NCBI RefSeq assembly: GCF_014696345.1
Contig: NZ_JACJPY010000007.1
Coordinates: 1-64,000, forward strand
Origin: Pseudanabaena cinerea FACHB-1277
GTDB lineage: Bacteria > Cyanobacteriota > Cyanobacteriia > Pseudanabaenales > Pseudanabaenaceae
Length of the DNA: 64,000 nt
Reading direction: 5' to 3'
In this document: in pieces, positions 61,188 through 64,000 of the stretch
Numbering within the stretch: the first letter of the stretch is position 1
Layout: every line of letters begins with the position of its first letter
Program-made: the position numbers and the translations under genes
The notes under the pieces: generated by a model
The model's database searches: none
The model's input: only the letters and a program-made list of their open reading frames with translations
Told to the model about the DNA's origin: nothing

Positions 61188-61838
61188 ATGGCAGAAGCAA
61201 TTACCATCGCTGACATTTATAAACTATTTGAACAGACTAATGCCGCCCTCGATCAATCACGCATAGAATTTAACCGTAGCATTGCTGCATCCCGTGCCGA
61301 ATTTGAGCAAAGTCTGGCAAAATCTCGCACCGAAGCCGATCGCCGTGCTGCTGATGCCGATCGCCGTCTAGCCAAATTAGAAAAAACTGTTGAACGTACA
61401 AGTAAAGCTGTTGACAGCCTGACAACAAGATGGGGAAGCTTTGTGGAAGAATTAGTCCGCCCTGCGGTGGTGCGAATGTTTCGCGATCGCGGCATTTTGA
61501 TCACGCATACCATGGAAAGGGTGCGATCGCCGCTTGCGTCTGGTATGCCTATGGAAATTGACATTTTGGGCGTAAACGGGATGAAGGTGGTGGCGGTGGA
61601 GTGCAAATCGCGCCTGTCTAAAGATGATGTTGATGAAATGATTGGGCGACTGATCAATTTTAAAACCGCTTTTCCAGAGTATGCTCAATACAGTCTCTAT
61701 GGGGCAGTGGCGGTAATTGAAATTAATGAGGGGGTTGATGTTTATGCCTATCGCAAGGGCTTATTTGTAATTCGCACCAATGGCGCATCGGTGGAAATTG
61801 CCAATGACGATCAGTTTCTGCCAATGACTTGGGGTTAG
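61188..61838 (+). CDS. Coiled-coil PD-(D/E)XK protein (DUF3782-like)
   Basis: 216 residues. About 15-85 is a charged coiled coil (SRAEFEQSLAKSRTEADRR, then RRLAKLEKTVERTSKAV). The C-terminal domain has MEIDILGVNGMKVVAVECKSRLSKDDVDEM, in which the D of ID and the E-x-K of VECK form a PD-(D/E)XK nuclease-like site. Similar cyanobacterial proteins are annotated DUF3782. Probably a nuclease-fold protein of unknown target; no partner is evident beyond the Uma2/P-loop pair upstream. Confidence 0.8.
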   Translation: MAEAITIADIYKLFEQTNAALDQSRIEFNRSIAASRAEFEQSLAKSRTEADRRAADADRRLAKLEKTVERTSKAVDSLTTRWGSFVEELVRPAVVRMFRDRGILITHTMERVRSPLASGMPMEIDILGVNGMKVVAVECKSRLSKDDVDEMIGRLINFKTAFPEYAQYSLYGAVAVIEINEGVDVYAYRKGLFVIRTNGASVEIANDDQFLPMTWG

Positions 61839-61908
61839 GAAGCATAAATGTGACTTGTTACATCGCAAATCACGTTGCAAATCACATCTATAGTTTTATA
61901 ATCGCTCT

Positions 61909-64000
61909 ATGTCGCACACTAACCACCCTTCTCTTCAGTTAGGAATCGAGCTGCTATTACAAGGTAATGAGCAGGAAGCACAAATGGCATGGCTAGATGC
62001 CCTTAGTTCGTTAGGCGAGGTTGAAGCATCTGAATTTTTATTGAAATTAGCAGAAAGTTTAGTAATAGAGGGGAATAAACAAAAAGATTTGGGCAACTGG
62101 TGGCTGGCTTGGGTGTTGTATCGCTATGCTTGCGAAAACTTACCAAGTCTAGAAAATTGGTTGCAAGCATTAAAAGCTTCTCTGCAAGCGGCGGTTAACT
62201 CTAGTGAGTCCGATTTAGAACCCGATTGGGAAGCTCTTGGTCAATGCCTAGAAATGCTCACAGCTCAAAAATTTACGATCGCCCCAGAGATAGTTCCTCT
62301 GTTATTCACGAGTTTAGAAATATTACGATCGCAATATCCACAAAGTTTAGAAAACCTTGATGTCGATACTTATTACTATTTGGGTTTACTTTATCGCCGT
62401 GAGCATAAAATTTATGAAGCGATCGCCGCATACCAAGAAGCGGTAAACTTAGCCCCTGAGAGGCTAGAAATATATGAAAATTTAATCGAAGGATTAATAA
62501 TTCTGGCTAATTCAGGCTTGCAAATACATAGCGACTGGCGCAATGTTACGGAAATATATTTACAGGTTTGCCATGAATTAAATGCGTTAAATGCGAGCGA
62601 TCCTCAATTAATTCAAACAGCAATTCCCCAATCAATTCCCCAATCAATTCCTCAATGCCATTGGTCAGCCGCCTCTCTGCGCGTGAAGAGTTACCTAATG
62701 TCGGGAATGTACGACCAAGCCTTGACCTATTTTCTGGAACTGGAGTCGCAAATCTATGCCAATCCCGATTGGTTAAGTGCCGAAGATTGGCGATCGCTGT
62801 ACCTTAATTTGCTGTTTTTAGTGCCTTTCCTCCGCGATGACCCCGTACTCAATGGTCAATTATTTGACTTTATTGGCGATCACTCGCGGCAATCTTGGTT
62901 ACAGAACTTTTTTGACGATCATCCTCAATTTCAATTTACGCCCAAAATCCTTACCAATACAGCTAGTCAATCCCCACCCCACAAATCGCTCCGCATTGGC
63001 ATCATGTCTGGACTATTGCGCCGCCATTCTGTGGCTTGGTGTTCTAAGGATTGGCTATTCGAGCTAGCCAAAATTGCACCTGATACGCATTTCTATCTCA
63101 CCGCCCAATTTCCTGCTGATGAGATCACCCAACAGTTTGAGCAGCTTGGCGATCGCCTGTACAAAATGCAAGCGACCAGTGAAGAAAGGCAAATTGCAGA
63201 AATAACCCAACAGCTCATCAATGACGATCTTGATGTGTTGATTGACCTAGATGCTATGATGAACAACCTCCATGCGCCAATTATGGCGGCGAAACCCGCT
63301 AAGCATTGCATTTCTTGGGCTGGTTTTGCTTCACCATATTTGACTCAAAACAACTATTTTTTAGGCGATCGCCATCTGCTACCCCCTGAGGTCGAACCGC
63401 ACTTTGTCGAACGGTTGTTGCGAATGCCTGACTCCTATGTTGCTATGCAGGAATTAGCAAGCGTTCCCATCGATCGCCAAGCCGTTAGACAATCTTTAGG
63501 CATTGCGCCAGAACAATTGGTATATCTCACAATTTCCGCAGGACATAAGTTTAACCCTGCTACAGCCTCGGCGATCGCCCAAATTTTACAGCGCGTTCCC
63601 AACAGCGTGCTACTGCATAAGGGCAAAGGCGAGCTAGAGGTGATCAAAGGCATCTATGAGCAAGCCTGCGATCGCTACCATGTTGATTGTGGTCGCATCA
63701 AGTTTTTGCCACCCCGCACTAAAACCGAAGAAGAACATCGTTCCACCTATCAACTAGCCGATATCCTCCTTGACTCCTACCCCTACAATAGCTGCACCCA
63801 TAGCCTAGAAGCATTTTGGCAAGGTTTACCCGTTGTCACCATTGTCGGAGCGCAAATGTTTTCCCGCTTTGGCTATTCTTTTTTCCAAACTTTAGGCATC
63901 CAAGAGGGCATCGCGTGGAACTGGGAGGAATATGTGCAGTGGGGTGAGCGCCTCGGCAAGGATCGCGATTTGCGTGAGTCCCTATCGATCGCGCTTTACC
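61909..64000 (+). CDS. TPR plus GT41 (SPINDLY/OGT-like) glycosyltransferase, partial at window end
   Basis: The frame is open from the ATG at 61909 to the end of the window (697 codons), so the C-terminus is missing. The N-terminal half is helical with TPR-like units (for example YYYLGLLYRREHKIYEAIAAYQEAVNLAP at about 160-190). A proline-rich spacer with repeated IPQS follows (about 240). From about 362 comes the GT41 domain: LRIGIMSGLLRRHSV, the segment MMNNLHAPIMAAKPAKHCISWAGFASP, YLTISAGHKFNP and LLDSYPYNSCTHSLEAFWQGLPVVT. Such enzymes add sugars to proteins (O-GlcNAc or fucose in plants and animals); bacterial members glycosylate proteins or surface material. The donor is unknown. Confidence 0.88.
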   Translation, partial: MSHTNHPSLQLGIELLLQGNEQEAQMAWLDALSSLGEVEASEFLLKLAESLVIEGNKQKDLGNWWLAWVLYRYACENLPSLENWLQALKASLQAAVNSSESDLEPDWEALGQCLEMLTAQKFTIAPEIVPLLFTSLEILRSQYPQSLENLDVDTYYYLGLLYRREHKIYEAIAAYQEAVNLAPERLEIYENLIEGLIILANSGLQIHSDWRNVTEIYLQVCHELNALNASDPQLIQTAIPQSIPQSIPQCHWSAASLRVKSYLMSGMYDQALTYFLELESQIYANPDWLSAEDWRSLYLNLLFLVPFLRDDPVLNGQLFDFIGDHSRQSWLQNFFDDHPQFQFTPKILTNTASQSPPHKSLRIGIMSGLLRRHSVAWCSKDWLFELAKIAPDTHFYLTAQFPADEITQQFEQLGDRLYKMQATSEERQIAEITQQLINDDLDVLIDLDAMMNNLHAPIMAAKPAKHCISWAGFASPYLTQNNYFLGDRHLLPPEVEPHFVERLLRMPDSYVAMQELASVPIDRQAVRQSLGIAPEQLVYLTISAGHKFNPATASAIAQILQRVPNSVLLHKGKGELEVIKGIYEQACDRYHVDCGRIKFLPPRTKTEEEHRSTYQLADILLDSYPYNSCTHSLEAFWQGLPVVTIVGAQMFSRFGYSFFQTLGIQEGIAWNWEEYVQWGERLGKDRDLRESLSIALY

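Overview
This is a cyanobacterial chromosome segment. It is rich in HIP1 octamers (GCGATCGC) on both strands and carries psbI, a C-phycoerythrin pair (cpeB-cpeA), ntcA, a NatB-like amino-acid-binding lipoprotein, ftsQ-ftsZ without ftsA, and several families known mainly from cyanobacteria. Phycoerythrin, moderate GC and abundant MITE-like repeats would fit a Pseudanabaena-like organism, but that is inference. I see no rRNA, tRNA, CRISPR array, intact IS element or clear prophage.

Layout. 1-6.2 kb: a decayed C-terminal piece of a chaperone-usher gene, a hybrid histidine kinase, a DUF1275 membrane protein and two small exported proteins. 6.3-10.5 kb (minus strand): a Ser/Thr kinase with TPR tail, a CruG-like glycosyltransferase directly behind dps, and two small unknowns. 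10.7-17.6 kb: a NurA-domain protein, a large repeat-bearing unknown, a geranylgeranyl-reductase-family flavoprotein, a GT4 glycosyltransferase and a REC-EAL c-di-GMP phosphodiesterase. 17.9-21.9 kb: the 38-residue psbI, stop/start-overlapped with an ABC exporter, then smpB and an RNase III. 21.9-29 kb (minus): an RND efflux pump, DUF3285-ybeY-dgkA, an Uma2 fragment and htpG. 29.2-35.4 kb: ftsQ, ftsZ, prs, ntcA with a long structured leader, secG and a membrane-anchored VOC protein. 35.4-44.2 kb: photolyase, sugar-ABC ATPase, cpeBA, an S4 protein, a class III adenylate cyclase and glutamate dehydrogenase.

44.4-52.9 kb is a tight six-gene exopolysaccharide operon in which every junction overlaps: a four-part fusion (Alg13-like, Alg14-like, STAS, initiating sugar transferase), Wza-like export protein, Wzc/Wzz-like chain-length protein without a kinase domain, Wzy/ligase-like polymerase, GT4 and Wzx-like flippase. 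It is the best defined pathway in the window.

53-61.8 kb is accessory in character: natB, then five unrecognised proteins (54.5-58.2 kb) ending in a membrane protein whose stop overlaps the start of a GH19 lysozyme/chitinase-like protein. The enzyme carries four N-terminal repeats and has no signal peptide. This membrane-protein-plus-muralytic-enzyme module is my leading candidate for an undescribed system. Two PD-(D/E)XK-type proteins (Uma2; DUF3782-like) and a P-loop NTPase follow. A TPR plus GT41 (SPINDLY/OGT-like) glycosyltransferase runs off the right edge.

Small repeats are a theme: at least three diverged copies of one MITE family, a second MITE with 19-bp ends, a shared structured motif upstream of two genes, several long perfect hairpins and three short tandem arrays.
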